DNA of 64,000 bases. Origin: Gammaproteobacteria bacterium (GTDB taxonomy: Bacteria > Pseudomonadota > Gammaproteobacteria > Pseudomonadales > Azotimanducaceae). Below, piece after piece: positions 26,433 through 37,361 of the stretch. Within the stretch, counting starts at the first letter, position 1, and each line of letters opens with the position of its first letter. The stretch lies in contig JAPOVK010000034.1 of assembly GCA_026708185.1 (NCBI GenBank), forward strand, positions 1 to 64,000, read 5' to 3'. The translations under genes and the position numbers were made by a program. The notes beneath the pieces are model-generated. The model was given only the letters and a program-made list of their open reading frames with translations, was not told where the DNA came from and did not search any database.

Positions 26433-27191
26433 ATGGCCGCGCTGTTCATCTCGGATTTGCACATCGACGCCACCCGCCCGCAGGTCCTCACCGGGCTGCA
26501 GCGGCTACTTGGGACACTAGACGACGACATCGACGCGGTCTACATCCTGGGCGATCTCGTCGAGGTCTGGGTGGGGGACGACGACGACGGACCTACAGCC
26601 GTCGCCATTCGCGACACCCTCGGCCGCGCCGCACAGCGCCGTGCCGTGCATGTCATGCATGGCAACCGCGACTTCCTGTTCGGCGCGAGGTTCGCCGCCG
26701 AGACGGGCGTGGCCCTGCTCGAAGACCCTGCCGTGATCGAGGTCGACGGCGAGCGCGTGCTCATCGCACACGGCGATGCCTACTGCACACGCGATCTCGC
26801 CTACCAGAAAGCCCGCGAGCAGCTCCGTTCGAAGGCATGGCAGGCAGGCGTATTGGCGATGAGCTTGATCGACCGACGAGCCCTCGCTGCCGGCCTGCGC
26901 GCGCGCAGCATCGCCGCCAACGAAAACAAAGCGGCCAACATCATGGACGTCACGCCAAGAGCGATTGAAGAGGCCATGGATGCCGCCGATGTCAAGTTGA
27001 TGGTCCATGGCCACACCCACCGTCCCGGGATCCATTCGCTCACGGGCGGACGCCGCCGCATCGTGCTCGGCGACTGGCACCGGTGCGGATGGAAACTCAC
27101 GTTGGCTCCGGGCGACGCTAACTTGAGCTGCTTCGCGCTACCGATGGCCGGGCGCCAGCGGTCCGCGCCGCCTCTCACGTCAGGGTCTTGA
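26433..27191 (+). CDS. lpxH: UDP-2,3-diacylglucosamine pyrophosphohydrolase
   Basis: 252-aa metallophosphoesterase of lipid A synthesis, releasing UMP to give lipid X. Metal-binding motifs are complete: ISDLHID, ILGDLVEVWVGDD, MHGNRDFL, LIAHGDAYCTRD (the LpxH-type loop) and VHGHTHRPGIH. It lies 18 bp after folD on the same strand. Presence confirms a Gram-negative cell with lipid A. Its last 17 bp overlap the convergent DUF1289 gene. Confidence 0.94.
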   Translation: MAALFISDLHIDATRPQVLTGLQRLLGTLDDDIDAVYILGDLVEVWVGDDDDGPTAVAIRDTLGRAAQRRAVHVMHGNRDFLFGARFAAETGVALLEDPAVIEVDGERVLIAHGDAYCTRDLAYQKAREQLRSKAWQAGVLAMSLIDRRALAAGLRARSIAANENKAANIMDVTPRAIEEAMDAADVKLMVHGHTHRPGIHSLTGGRRRIVLGDWHRCGWKLTLAPGDANLSCFALPMAGRQRSAPPLTSGS

Positions 27192-27630
27192 AACTCGCCT
27201 CGTAGTAGGCGCGCGAGCGCGTGTAGAACTCCCGGTCGATCCAGCGTACGGTTTCCCGCGTGGCAGCCGCCGACTCGTCACCCCGGTCCCTTGCGGCCAA
27301 GCCCAGCGCGGCCATGGGCAAGGGGCGCGCACGCATCGTGCGAAACGCGACGACTTCGACGGGCAGCGCATCGCCATCCGGTACGCGCTCGGGGGCCACG
27401 GAGCGGAGGCGTTTCTCGTCAACGACCGTCACGTAGGCGCGCACGCTCTCGGCGAGCAGCCGGTTCAGCCGGGTCCACACGACGTGTCGCTGGGCGTCGG
27501 CAAAGCCGTTCCAGCCGACGACTTCGTGCGCAAAGCGCTTGCAGCCGCGACACACCAGGTCGCCATAGGTGGTCGAACAAACTCCGATGCACGGTGTCCG
27601 CCGCAGGCGGCGGCGAGCCGTCTCAGGCAT
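27175..27630 (-). CDS. DUF1289 domain protein (four-Cys, uncharacterised)
   Basis: 151-aa protein. The N-terminus has the DUF1289 pattern PCIGVC ... CRGCKRFAHEVVGWNGF, with C14, C18, C28 and C31 likely to bind zinc or an Fe-S cluster; the C-terminal 90 residues have no motif I recognise. It starts at ATG 27630, overlapping the purF stop by 8 bp, and is hidden inside a longer frame antisense-free but out of frame with purF. Function unknown. Position at the end of the trp-fol-pur operon suggests co-transcription with purF. Confidence 0.75.
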   Translation of the reverse strand: MPETARRRLRRTPCIGVCSTTYGDLVCRGCKRFAHEVVGWNGFADAQRHVVWTRLNRLLAESVRAYVTVVDEKRLRSVAPERVPDGDALPVEVVAFRTMRARPLPMAALGLAARDRGDESAAATRETVRWIDREFYTRSRAYYEASFKTLT

Positions 27631-29161
27631 GGTTGTAGAGTTCGATGACCGTGGAATCCCCGGTCTGCTCCCGTTCCCGCCGTTGCTTGCTGCGGTCGTT
27701 GCGTACCGCGGACAGCGCATCGAGGTAGCCCTCGTCGATGTCGCCGGTGACGTATTCGCCGTCGAACACCGAGCATTCGAAACGCTTGAGCCTGCGGTTG
27801 CCCTCCGCGGCCGCAGCGACCAAGTCGCCAATGGACTGATAGACCAGCCAATCCACACCGATGGCCTTGGCGACCTCGGCCTCGGTCCGGTTGTAGGCGA
27901 TGAACTCGTTCGCCGCCGGCATGTCGATCCCGTAGACGTTCGGGAACCGGACGGGCGGCGCGGCGACCGCCATGAACACCTTGCGCGCACCGGCCTTGCG
28001 GGCCTGCCTGACGATCTGCTCGGTGGTTGTGCCGCGCACGATGGAGTCCTCGACGAGCAGTACGTTCTTGCCGCGGAACTCCAAGTCGATCGCGTTGAGT
28101 TTCTGCTGGACGGATTTGGTGCGCTGGTCCTGTCCCGGCATGATGAAGGTCCGGCCGATATAGCGGTTCTTGACGAAGCCTTCCCTGTACTTGACGTTCA
28201 GGGCGTAAGCCAACGGGATCGCCGAGGCGCGGCTCGACTCCGGGATCGGGATCACGACGTCGATGTCGTGCTCGCGCTGCGAGTAGCGTTCAAGAATCGG
28301 CCGCACAAGCTTTTCGCCCATCCGCAGCCGCGCCTTGTAGATGGAGATGTCGTCCATGATCGAGTCTTCACGGGCTAGGTAGACGTGCTCGAAGATGCAC
28401 GGCGTATGGTCCGCCTTCGGCGCGCATTGCCGCGTCTCGTAGTGGCCGCTCAAGTCGACGTAGATGGCCTCCCCCGGGCCGACGTCGCGCACGAAGTCGA
28501 ACCCGAGGATGTCCACGGCGCTGCTCTCTGAGGCCACCATGACCTCCTGCGCGCCGTCCGCGTTCGTGCGAACGCCGAACGCCAAGGGCCGGATCCCGTG
28601 CGCATCCCGGAACGCCACGATGCCGTGGCCGTTGATCATTGCCACGGCGGCGTACGCTCCCTGGCAGCGCTCGTAGACCCCGCGCAACGCCTTGAAGACG
28701 TGCTCGGCGTCCGGCTTCAAGGCGCCGACTTCGTGCAACTCGTGCGCGAACACGTTCAGTAGGATCTCCGAGTCCGAGTCCGTATTCACATGCCGCAGGT
28801 CGCTCTTGAACACGTCGGCCTCGAGTTGCCGGGCGTTGGTGAGGTTGCCGTTGTGCGCCAGGCTGATGCCGTAGGGCGCGTTGACGTACATCGGCTGCGC
28901 TTCGGCCGCGCTCGACGAGCCCGCCGTCGGATAGCGCACGTGGCCAACGCCCATGTTCCCGCGCAGCCGCTGCATGTGGCGTTCCTCGAAGATCTCGCGC
29001 ACCAGGCCATTGCCCTTGCGCAGCCGCAGCCGGCCTTCCGCCTCCGTGTCCCAGGTCACCATGCCCGCCGAGTCCTGGCCGCGATGCTGCAAAGCCAAGA
29101 GCGCGTCGTAGATTTGGTGGAATACCGGACTCTGGCTCACGATTCCGACGACACCGCACAT
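27623..29161 (-). CDS. purF: Amidophosphoribosyltransferase
   Basis: 512-aa enzyme for the first committed step of purine synthesis, converting PRPP and glutamine to phosphoribosylamine. MCGVVGIV places the nucleophile Cys directly after the initiator Met, with no propeptide. LQHRGQDSAGM and the NGNLTN region form the glutaminase domain; LLVEDSIVRGTTTEQIVR is the PRPP-binding loop. Follows cvpA by 2 bp. Confidence 0.96.
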   Translation of the reverse strand: MCGVVGIVSQSPVFHQIYDALLALQHRGQDSAGMVTWDTEAEGRLRLRKGNGLVREIFEERHMQRLRGNMGVGHVRYPTAGSSSAAEAQPMYVNAPYGISLAHNGNLTNARQLEADVFKSDLRHVNTDSDSEILLNVFAHELHEVGALKPDAEHVFKALRGVYERCQGAYAAVAMINGHGIVAFRDAHGIRPLAFGVRTNADGAQEVMVASESSAVDILGFDFVRDVGPGEAIYVDLSGHYETRQCAPKADHTPCIFEHVYLAREDSIMDDISIYKARLRMGEKLVRPILERYSQREHDIDVVIPIPESSRASAIPLAYALNVKYREGFVKNRYIGRTFIMPGQDQRTKSVQQKLNAIDLEFRGKNVLLVEDSIVRGTTTEQIVRQARKAGARKVFMAVAAPPVRFPNVYGIDMPAANEFIAYNRTEAEVAKAIGVDWLVYQSIGDLVAAAAEGNRRLKRFECSVFDGEYVTGDIDEGYLDALSAVRNDRSKQRREREQTGDSTVIELYNHA

Positions 29162-29163
29162 GA

Positions 29164-29697
29164 CTAGATGGCCTCCTCTACCGGTATGGGCTCAGAACCG
29201 ATCGTGCCGCCGAACGCGTTCGCGATGAACGCCGCGAGATCCAGAACGTCCCCCTCCAATGCCAGGAACATCGGGATGAGCCGTGACTCCGGCCACCAGG
29301 GGCTGGCTTCCGCCAGAGGTCGCATGATGATCAGCCCGACGACGACGACCGCACCGCCGCGAACCGCGCCGAAGAGCAGTCCCAGCGTCCGGTCCGTCCC
29401 CGTCAAGCCGGTCGAGTCGACCATTCGCCCCAAGAGCCGCTGCAGGAACGCCCCGGCCACCAGGACAACGATGAAGATCGCTCCGAATCCGATCCCCACT
29501 TGCAGGCGGGGACCTAGGCTGTCGGCGATCACCGACCCGACCGTGCCGGCGAACACCACGCCAAGCAGCAGCGCGGCCACCCAGATCACCAAGGCCACGA
29601 CCTCCTTCACAAGGCCCCGCAGGACGCCCCATACCGCCGACACCACGATCACGACGACGATCACGACGTCGGCGACGGCGAAGTCGCCAATCGGCAT
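29164..29697 (-). CDS. cvpA: CvpA family membrane protein
   Basis: 177-aa inner-membrane protein with four predicted helices (near 8-28, 33-52, 68-88 and 108-126) and the family start DFAVADVVIVVVIVVSAVWG followed by LRGLVKEV. In E. coli CvpA is linked to colicin V production and envelope stress; the molecular role is unclear. It lies between the SPOR gene (1-bp overlap) and purF, as in other gammaproteobacteria. Confidence 0.9.
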   Translation of the reverse strand: MPIGDFAVADVVIVVVIVVSAVWGVLRGLVKEVVALVIWVAALLLGVVFAGTVGSVIADSLGPRLQVGIGFGAIFIVVLVAGAFLQRLLGRMVDSTGLTGTDRTLGLLFGAVRGGAVVVVGLIIMRPLAEASPWWPESRLIPMFLALEGDVLDLAAFIANAFGGTIGSEPIPVEEAI

Positions 29698-30230
29698 CAG
29701 GGAGAAAACCTCACGAGGACGGCCTCGTCGGCATAGCGACTGTCGAGTTCGGTCTTCAGACGCAGCGCGTCCTCACGGTCCACGACCGGGCCAATGGCCA
29801 CGCGCGTGGTGACTCGCCCGTCGCGCTTGGCGTCGGACAGAAACGCCTCGTAGCCGTCGGCGAGCAACGCCTCGCGCCGGGCGAGAGCGTTTTCGCGGCG
29901 CTCGAAACTGGCGACTTGAACAGCCCACTTCAAGTCGCCGACGGTTTCGTCGTCTGGGAGCAGCCGCGCTTCGCCGACCCGTGTGCCTGTTCGGCGGTCG
30001 AAGCCGTCGGCGTCGATCTCGGCTTCGAGTTCGCTGCGTGCCGCCAGCGCAGGCGTCAGATCCGGTACGGGAGACGTGTCGGGCTCGACGGTGAAGTCGG
30101 CGGGTGGGAGCGGTTCGAGGTGCATCGGCTCAACGCCGGCACCGTCGAAGAGCATCGGCAACACCACCGCCGCCACGGCTATCAGGAAAATCGACCCCGT
30201 GAGACGGTAGCGGGTTCGGTCTGTCAGCAC
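29697..30230 (-). CDS. SPOR-domain protein (DedD-like)
   Basis: 177-aa bitopic membrane protein with a short cytoplasmic start, one helix (LTGSIFLIAVAAVVLPMLF), a Pro/Glu/Asp-rich periplasmic linker and a C-terminal SPOR domain (WAVQVASFERRENALARREA and VTTRVAIGPVVDREDALRLK). SPOR domains bind denuded glycan at the septum, so a cell-division role like DedD is expected. It overlaps folC by 7 bp and cvpA by 1 bp. Confidence 0.88.
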   Translation of the reverse strand: MLTDRTRYRLTGSIFLIAVAAVVLPMLFDGAGVEPMHLEPLPPADFTVEPDTSPVPDLTPALAARSELEAEIDADGFDRRTGTRVGEARLLPDDETVGDLKWAVQVASFERRENALARREALLADGYEAFLSDAKRDGRVTTRVAIGPVVDREDALRLKTELDSRYADEAVLVRFSP

Positions 30231-31537
30231 GTTCTCTCGCGAAGCGGTACCGATTCGCGCCCTGCCATGTCCACGGCGGGCGTCGTCAAATGAAGTCGGT
30301 CGCGCGCCCGTTCAACCAAGTCGAAGGAACCGCATACGAGAATAACACCGTTGCTATCTCGGCGAGACCGAAAATGCGCCATCGCGCCCGCCAGGCTTCC
30401 CGCGAAGGCGGTCGGTTCGCATACCGCGCGCCGTATGGAGTCCCCGCTCCGGCCACGCGCCGTGCCCGTGTCGGCAAAGGCCATTTCCGTCACCACAGGA
30501 CGCAGTGCTGAGACGATTTCGGCAACGTCCTTGTCGCCCAGACAGCCTATGATGGCGTCGATGCGCCGACCGGCGAAGCGTTCGCGCAACTGCCTGGCGA
30601 GGAATCGCGCGCCGTCCGGGTTGTGCGCAACGTCCAGCACCCAGGTGGCGTCACCGGCCTTGACGACCTCGAAGCGCCCCGCGTTGCGAGCCTTGGCGGC
30701 AGCAGCATCGACATGGTCCTGACTGGGCACCTGCCCGGCAAGGCGGACCGCCTGCAGCGCGGTTGCGGCATTGACCTGGTCTATCGCCGGGTCGCCGCCA
30801 AGAGAGGCGCGCTCGCTCGGATAGGCGAAACGGATGCGCTGTCCACGCTCCCGGCACCACAGCGCTCGGCCCTCGGAGCCGAAGTCCCGTCCTGCCCGGT
30901 AGACCGGAGCGCCGAGGGCCCGCGCCCTGTCGAGCACCGAAGCGGGCGGTGACCGGTCACCCAACACCAGTGGGCGAGACTGGCGGACGATGCCAGCCTT
31001 CTCCGCACCGATCAGTTCTCGTGTGTCTCCGAGGTATTCCTGGTGGTCCAGGCCGATGCTGGTGATCACGGCGACATCGGCGTCCACCACGTTGACGGCG
31101 TCCAGGCGCCCCCCGAGTCCAATCTCGAGCACGGCGACATCGACTTCGGCGCGCCGGATCGCAACCATCGCCGCCAGCACGGCGTATTCGAAGTACGACA
31201 GTTCGACATCCCCGCGTGCGCCATCGACCGCTTCCAGGGCGCCCACGATCGACGCATCGTTGGCGTCCATTCCGCCGATCCTTATGCGCTCGTTGAACCG
31301 ATGGACGTGCGGCGACATCGTCGTGCCCACCGACCGGCCACCGGCAAGCAGCAACTGTTCCGCGAACGCCGTGGTCGACCCCTTGCCGTTGGTCCCCGCC
31401 ACCACGATCGTGGTGGCGGCTGGCGGCAGGATGTCGAGCTTGGCGGCCACGTCCCGGACGTGCGCTAGCCCTCGCTTGACCCCGCGGGGATGCTCGATGC
31501 CGATCCGACCGAGCCAGTCTTCAAGCGTTGCGGTCAC
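30224..31537 (-). CDS. folC: Bifunctional folylpolyglutamate / dihydrofolate synthase
   Basis: 437-aa Mur-ligase-type enzyme that adds glutamate to dihydropteroate and folates. The ATP loop is VAGTNGKGSTTAF, with TMSPHVHRFNERIRI and VLEIGLGGRLDAVN characteristic of FolC, and WVLDVAHNPDGA in the C-terminal domain. Start GTG 31537 overlaps the trpA stop in a GTGA junction. In most relatives accD lies between trpA or trpF and folC; it is missing here. Confidence 0.95.
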   Translation of the reverse strand: MTATLEDWLGRIGIEHPRGVKRGLAHVRDVAAKLDILPPAATTIVVAGTNGKGSTTAFAEQLLLAGGRSVGTTMSPHVHRFNERIRIGGMDANDASIVGALEAVDGARGDVELSYFEYAVLAAMVAIRRAEVDVAVLEIGLGGRLDAVNVVDADVAVITSIGLDHQEYLGDTRELIGAEKAGIVRQSRPLVLGDRSPPASVLDRARALGAPVYRAGRDFGSEGRALWCRERGQRIRFAYPSERASLGGDPAIDQVNAATALQAVRLAGQVPSQDHVDAAAAKARNAGRFEVVKAGDATWVLDVAHNPDGARFLARQLRERFAGRRIDAIIGCLGDKDVAEIVSALRPVVTEMAFADTGTARGRSGDSIRRAVCEPTAFAGSLAGAMAHFRSRRDSNGVILVCGSFDLVERARDRLHLTTPAVDMAGRESVPLRERTC

Positions 31538-32333
31538 AGCGTGTCCAACGCGGTGCGGATGTCCCTGACCTGGGCGGTCAGGCGCGCCGGGATCTCGGAA
31601 CCGCCGACGTTACCCATCGTATTCACCAATACGCTTCCGACCACGACACCATCGGCATGCCGGGCCACCGCGGCGGCCGAAGCGCCGTCCTTGATGCCGA
31701 AGCCGACCAGGACGGGCAAGTCGCCCAGGCCCGGTCGCATGGCTTGCAGGCGTTCACCCACCGCTCGAGCATCGAGGTGTTCGGCACCGGTGATGCCCTT
31801 GTAGCTGACGTAGTAGAGGAAGCCCGAGGCCTCGCCGGCGATGTAGCGAAAACGCTCCGAAGTCGTTGTCGGGGCGACCAGCAGTACCAGGTCCAGATCG
31901 TGGCTGCAGAGCGCGGCCTTGAAATCCCCGGCCTCTTCGGGCGGCAGGTTGACCACGATCACGCCGTCGATGCCCGCCTCGCCAGCCGCCCCGCAGAAGT
32001 TCTCGTAGCCCATCTTCAGGAAAACGTTGAGGTAGCCCATGAGCACCACGGGCGTATCGGCGTCGGCCGCCCGGAAGGCCGCCACCATGCCAAGCACGTC
32101 GTGCAGCGTCGTGCCATTGGCCAGCGCCCGTTCCGACCCGGCCTGGACCGCTGGGCCGTCGGCCTCCGGATCCGAAAACGGTACGCCGAGTTCGATGATG
32201 TCCGCGCCCCCGGCCACCAGCGCGTGCATCGCCGGCACGGTCGCCGTTGCATCCGGGTCGCCAGCCGTGATGAACGTGCTCAACGCTTTGCGGCCGCGTC
32301 CACGAAGTCCTGCCAAGCGGCCCGCCAGCCTGG

Positions 32334-32337
<4 letters not shown>
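31534..32337 (-). CDS. trpA: Tryptophan synthase alpha subunit
   Basis: 267-aa TIM barrel that cleaves indole-3-glycerol phosphate. The catalytic Glu and Asp are in [27 protein letters not shown] and [12 protein letters not shown] surround the active site and [10 protein letters not shown] binds phosphate. It overlaps trpB and folC by 4 bp each, so TrpA and TrpB are made together for the alpha2-beta2 complex. Confidence 0.96.
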
Positions 32338-33546
<1,209 letters not shown>

Positions 33547-33554
<8 letters not shown>

Positions 33555-34185
33555 TTGCGACAGCCGCTAGGAAACCACGCAACCGTGCCGGATCCTTGCG
33601 TCCTTTGGTCGGGCCTTCGACGCCGCTGGCAACGTCCACCGCGAAAGGTCGTGTTCGACGAATGGCCGCGGCGACGTTGTCCGGGTTAAGCCCGCCAGCC
33701 AGCACCAGCAACCGGTCCGACCGCGGCCACAACGTCCAATCGAAAGGCACGCCGGTGCCGCCGCTTCGGCCTCCCTGGCGTCCGTCGAGCATCAACGCCC
33801 TCGCATCGGCGTAATCTCGCTCCCAAGCGTCGAAGTCGAAGCCCCGTCCGACGCCGACCGCCTTCACATAGGGCGTGTCGAACTGCCGACAGAAGGCGGC
33901 CGGTTCGCTACCGTGGAACTGGAGAACGTCCAGCCGCGCCTCGCCCAAGGCCTCGCGGACAGTCGCTTCCGGCGGATCGACGAAAACCCCCACCGCGGCG
34001 ACGTGTGCCGGTAGCGCGCTGCGGATGGCAACGGCCTGATCCGTCGACACGGCGCGTGGACTGCCGGCGTAGAAGTTGATGCCGATCGCGTCGACCCCGG
34101 CATCGGCCGCAAGCGCCGCGTCCGACGGCGTGGTGATGCCGCACACCTTGACGCGCACCCTTGTGCGAGCCGCCTGTCCAGCCAT
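33547..34185 (-). CDS. trpF: Phosphoribosylanthranilate isomerase
   Basis: About 212-aa TIM barrel of tryptophan synthesis. [14 protein letters not shown] holds the catalytic Cys; [14 protein letters not shown], the catalytic Asp in [14 protein letters not shown] and [14 protein letters not shown] follow. Starts at 34230, 34215 and 34185 are in frame; I chose 34185 because relatives begin only a few residues before RVKVCG and a candidate -10 (TAGAAT, 34229-34234) would put the transcript start inside the longer versions. First gene of trpFBA-folC-SPOR-cvpA-purF. Confidence 0.92.
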
Positions 34186-34326
34186 CTTCGCGAGCCCCCG
34201 CGGATCCAAGGTCATTTGAAGGCGGCGCATTCTAGCAGGGCGCGATCTGGCGGTTGCGTGGCCGATTTCGTCGCGAAGCCGACCGTTCGCGCATTGAAGT
34301 CAGTTAGGCTTGTGCCTTGCAAGACG

Positions 34327-34343
34327 CGACCGCTTCGCGGTCG
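34327..34343. repeat. Inverted repeat upstream of the helicase gene
   Basis: CGACCGC (34327-34333) and GCGGTCG (34337-34343) form a perfect 7-bp stem with a 3-nt loop in the roughly 237-bp divergent spacer between trpF and the helicase-like gene. It lies 80 bp before the helicase start and could be an operator or a leader hairpin. I find no convincing -35/-10 pair for the helicase gene. Confidence 0.4.
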
Positions 34344-34422
34344 GCCCGAGGATTGGCTGCACGAGTCTCGGGGCGACGGGAGGCGGCGCCGACCGCCAGG
34401 TAGCAAGACACGGGTTTGTTTC

Positions 34423-37299
34423 ATGCAAGTACTCACCTATCACGGGCTCGACACCTCGCGCATCCCGAATTTCGCCAAAGTGAAGTCCCACCTCGAGGCT
34501 GGAGACTTCCGTTCCGCGCAGACCAGGAAAGTAGGCGAAAACCTCTTCCGGGCCCGCCTCGACGGCAGCAACCGCCTGCTGTTCTCGTTCGCCCGGTACC
34601 GGGGCCAAGGCGTCGTGCTGATCCTGGAGTTCATCGCCAACCACGCCTACGACAAGTCCCGCTTCCTGGCGGGCGGCGCCACGGTCGACGACAACAAGCT
34701 GCCGGAGGTCGGCGGCGACGACTTGACGGCGGGTGCGACGGACCTCGCCTACGTCAACCCGCGCCGAGCGTCCTTCAACCTGCTCGACAAGGTGATCTCC
34801 TTCGACGATGCGCAGCACGACGTCTTCGCCTTGCGACCGCCGTCAATCGTCATCGGCTCCGCTGGCAGCGGCAAGACCGTACTCACCCTCGAGAAGATGA
34901 AGGAGGCCATAGGCGACGTACTCTACGTCACGCGCTCGCCCTATCTCGTGGACAGCTCGCGCGAGACCTACTACGGGATGAACTATCTGAACGACGCCCA
35001 GGACGTGAGTTTCCTGTCCTATGCGGAGTTCATGGACAGCATCCGCGTGGCAGAGACCACAGAGGTCGGCTACATCGACTTCGCGCGGTGGTTTACGCGG
35101 CATCGGGCCGGCAGCGGCTTGAAGGATCCGCATCAGCTCTTCGAGGAGATCAACGGCGTCATCACCGGTTCAACCGTGGACGGGCCATGGCTCGAACGCG
35201 ACGAGTACCTCGCGCTCGGCGTTAGGCAGTCGATCTATGCGCGGGACGACCGCGAGCGGGTCTACGACCTGTTCACCAAGTACCGGGAGCATCTCGAGGA
35301 TGCCGGCCGCCACGACGTGAACATCCTGACCTATCGCTATCAGTCCCTCGTCAAGCCGATGTGGGACTTCGTCGTGGTGGACGAAGTGCAGGACTTCACA
35401 ACCGTGCAGTTGGACCTCGTGCTGCGCACCCTCAAGGATCCGCACAACTTCATCCTGTGCGGCGACGCCAACCAGATCGTGCATCCCAACTTCTTCTCGT
35501 GGTCCGCCCTGAAGCGGCACTTCTACGAGCAGACCGACGCCGAGTCGCCGGCGGAGCTGATGCGCGTGCTCGACACCAACTACCGCAACTCGAAACATGT
35601 CACCGAAGTGGCCAATCGGATCCTCAGGCTGAAGCACGCACGTTTCCGTTCGGTTGACAAGGAGAGCAACCACCTCGTTCACAGCAACACCGACACCGAA
35701 GGCTCGGTTCTGCTGCTGGACGACGAACCTGGCGTGACACGGGAGCTCGACGAGAAGACGCACGACTCCATCCGCTATGCCGTGATCGTCATGCACGCGG
35801 AGCAGAAGGGGAAGGCACGCGAGCGGTTTCGCACGCCGCTGGTGTTCTCCATCCAGGAGGCCAAGGGGCTGGAATACGACAACGTGATCCTCTACGACTT
35901 CGTGTCGGGCGACGAGAGCCGTTTCCGGGAGATCGTTCGCGGTGTCGCGCCGGAGCAGGTCCAGCAAGGCGAGTTGCGTTTCGCCCGGGCGCGCGACAAG
36001 AGCGACAAGTCGCTGGAGATCTTCAAGTTCCACATCAACGCGCTGTACGTTGCCGCCACACGCGCGGTCAGCAACGTCTACCTTGTGGAATCGAAGCCGG
36101 AGCAACGCCTGTTCGCCCTGCTGGGCATCGAACGGTTCAGCGGCAAGCTCGACCTCGCCGCCCAGGTGTCGAGCTTGGCGGACTGGCAGCGAGAAGCGCA
36201 GAAGCTCGAGCGGCAAGGCAAGGACGAACAGGCGCAGGAGATCCGTACGCGCATTCTGGGCGTGCAGGATGTGCCGTGGGAGCCGCTGACGCGAGAGCGT
36301 GCGGCGCGCTTGGCGGAACGGGCATTCAATGGCGGCGGTCGCAAGCCGATGCTGCAACTCTTCGAGCACGCCTTGCTGAACCGCGACGAGTACCGGCTCC
36401 GCAAACTCGCGGACAGTGGCTTTCGACCCGCTCGTCAGCGGCGGGATGCGGCGATGAAGAAGCTGGTCGGCAACCACTACACCGGCTACACGTTCAGACG
36501 CGCGGACGCGGTTCGGGCGCTGGTGACCAAATACGGCGTCGACCATCGCGACCGCTACAACTGGACCCCGCTGATGCTGGCGACGCGACTCGGCAACGAA
36601 GCCGCCGTCGCCATGCTTGCGGACATGGGTGCCGATCCGTCGCTGGCCAACAGCGCTGGCCTGACGGCCTACCAGATCATGCTGGCCGAGGCTTCCACGA
36701 CGCCGCGCTACGCCACGCGGTCCGTCCCTGGAATGTACCGGCGACTGGTTCCGGCGAGCTTCTCCGTCCTCATAGAAGACAGGCTGGTCAAGCTCCACGC
36801 ACGGCAGGCTGAGTTCCTGTTCTGCAACCTCTTCGTCGCCCTGTTCCACTCAAAGTGGGTCGACAACGCAACGGCGTGGAAGATCGGGTTGCGCGCGGCC
36901 GACCTAGAAGACGCGTTGAAGCTCCTGCCGTCCGTCGCCGTACCACCCTACCGCACCAAGCGGGCGTACATCACCGGTGTGCTCGCCAAGAACGAGGTGA
37001 CCCGCCCGCCGCAAGGCAACAGGAGGCTCTTCAAGCGTACAAGCCGCGGCTTCTACATCCTCAATCCGAATCTCAAGATCCGTTCCGGGGAGGCGTGGTT
37101 GGGTATTTACGAGCTGTTGGAGCCGCGAGCGCTTTTTCTTCGCCTGCCCGCACGCGTCCCGGCACAGTTCCGCGCCATCGTCGAGCGCGATCAGCGTGCC
37201 TTCCGGGAACAGTGTCTCGCAACGCTGACCGGGGACGAACCGCGCGTGTCAGCACGGTCCGGTGATGACGCGCCAAACGCGATACGCCAACCGTCGTAA
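34423..37299 (+). CDS. UvrD-like SF1 helicase with RelE-like N-terminus and ankyrin repeats
   Basis: 958-aa multidomain protein. Residues about 1-82 resemble a RelE/ParE toxin fold (KVGENLFRARLDGSNRLLFS, GQGVVLILEFIANHAYDKSRF). Residues 140-560 form a complete SF1 helicase: Walker A GSAGSGKT (145-152), Walker B VVVDEVQD (317-324), motif III CGDANQIVHP (346-355), motif IV TNYRN (385-389), motif V EAKGLEYDNVIL (479-490) and motif VI YVAATRAVSNVYLV (542-555). Residues about 706-757 are ankyrin-like (RYNWTPLMLATRLGNEAAVA, ADMGADPSLANSAGLTAYQI). The C-terminal 200 residues are unrecognised. ATG 34423 was chosen; the frame upstream encodes non-conserved Arg-rich sequence. It sits between trpF and truA, normally neighbours. 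Function unknown; a stress or anti-phage role is inference. Confidence 0.85.
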   Translation: MQVLTYHGLDTSRIPNFAKVKSHLEAGDFRSAQTRKVGENLFRARLDGSNRLLFSFARYRGQGVVLILEFIANHAYDKSRFLAGGATVDDNKLPEVGGDDLTAGATDLAYVNPRRASFNLLDKVISFDDAQHDVFALRPPSIVIGSAGSGKTVLTLEKMKEAIGDVLYVTRSPYLVDSSRETYYGMNYLNDAQDVSFLSYAEFMDSIRVAETTEVGYIDFARWFTRHRAGSGLKDPHQLFEEINGVITGSTVDGPWLERDEYLALGVRQSIYARDDRERVYDLFTKYREHLEDAGRHDVNILTYRYQSLVKPMWDFVVVDEVQDFTTVQLDLVLRTLKDPHNFILCGDANQIVHPNFFSWSALKRHFYEQTDAESPAELMRVLDTNYRNSKHVTEVANRILRLKHARFRSVDKESNHLVHSNTDTEGSVLLLDDEPGVTRELDEKTHDSIRYAVIVMHAEQKGKARERFRTPLVFSIQEAKGLEYDNVILYDFVSGDESRFREIVRGVAPEQVQQGELRFARARDKSDKSLEIFKFHINALYVAATRAVSNVYLVESKPEQRLFALLGIERFSGKLDLAAQVSSLADWQREAQKLERQGKDEQAQEIRTRILGVQDVPWEPLTRERAARLAERAFNGGGRKPMLQLFEHALLNRDEYRLRKLADSGFRPARQRRDAAMKKLVGNHYTGYTFRRADAVRALVTKYGVDHRDRYNWTPLMLATRLGNEAAVAMLADMGADPSLANSAGLTAYQIMLAEASTTPRYATRSVPGMYRRLVPASFSVLIEDRLVKLHARQAEFLFCNLFVALFHSKWVDNATAWKIGLRAADLEDALKLLPSVAVPPYRTKRAYITGVLAKNEVTRPPQGNRRLFKRTSRGFYILNPNLKIRSGEAWLGIYELLEPRALFLRLPARVPAQFRAIVERDQRAFREQCLATLTGDEPRVSARSGDDAPNAIRQPS

Positions 37300-37361
37300 A
37301 GGCGAGTCATGAATGTACAGGAGGCATGGCAGGAAACGGGCCCGACGGCGTCGCAGCAGGC

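Noticed and set aside
34186-34422. Trp attenuator or leader peptide upstream of trpF
   Set aside because: No short frame with tandem Trp codons and no terminator/antiterminator pair on the minus strand.
35170-36849. Long open frame (559 aa) antisense to the helicase-like gene
   Set aside because: It is a mirror of the helicase coding strand in high-GC DNA; composition is His/Val/Arg-rich with no domain, while the sense strand has complete helicase motifs.
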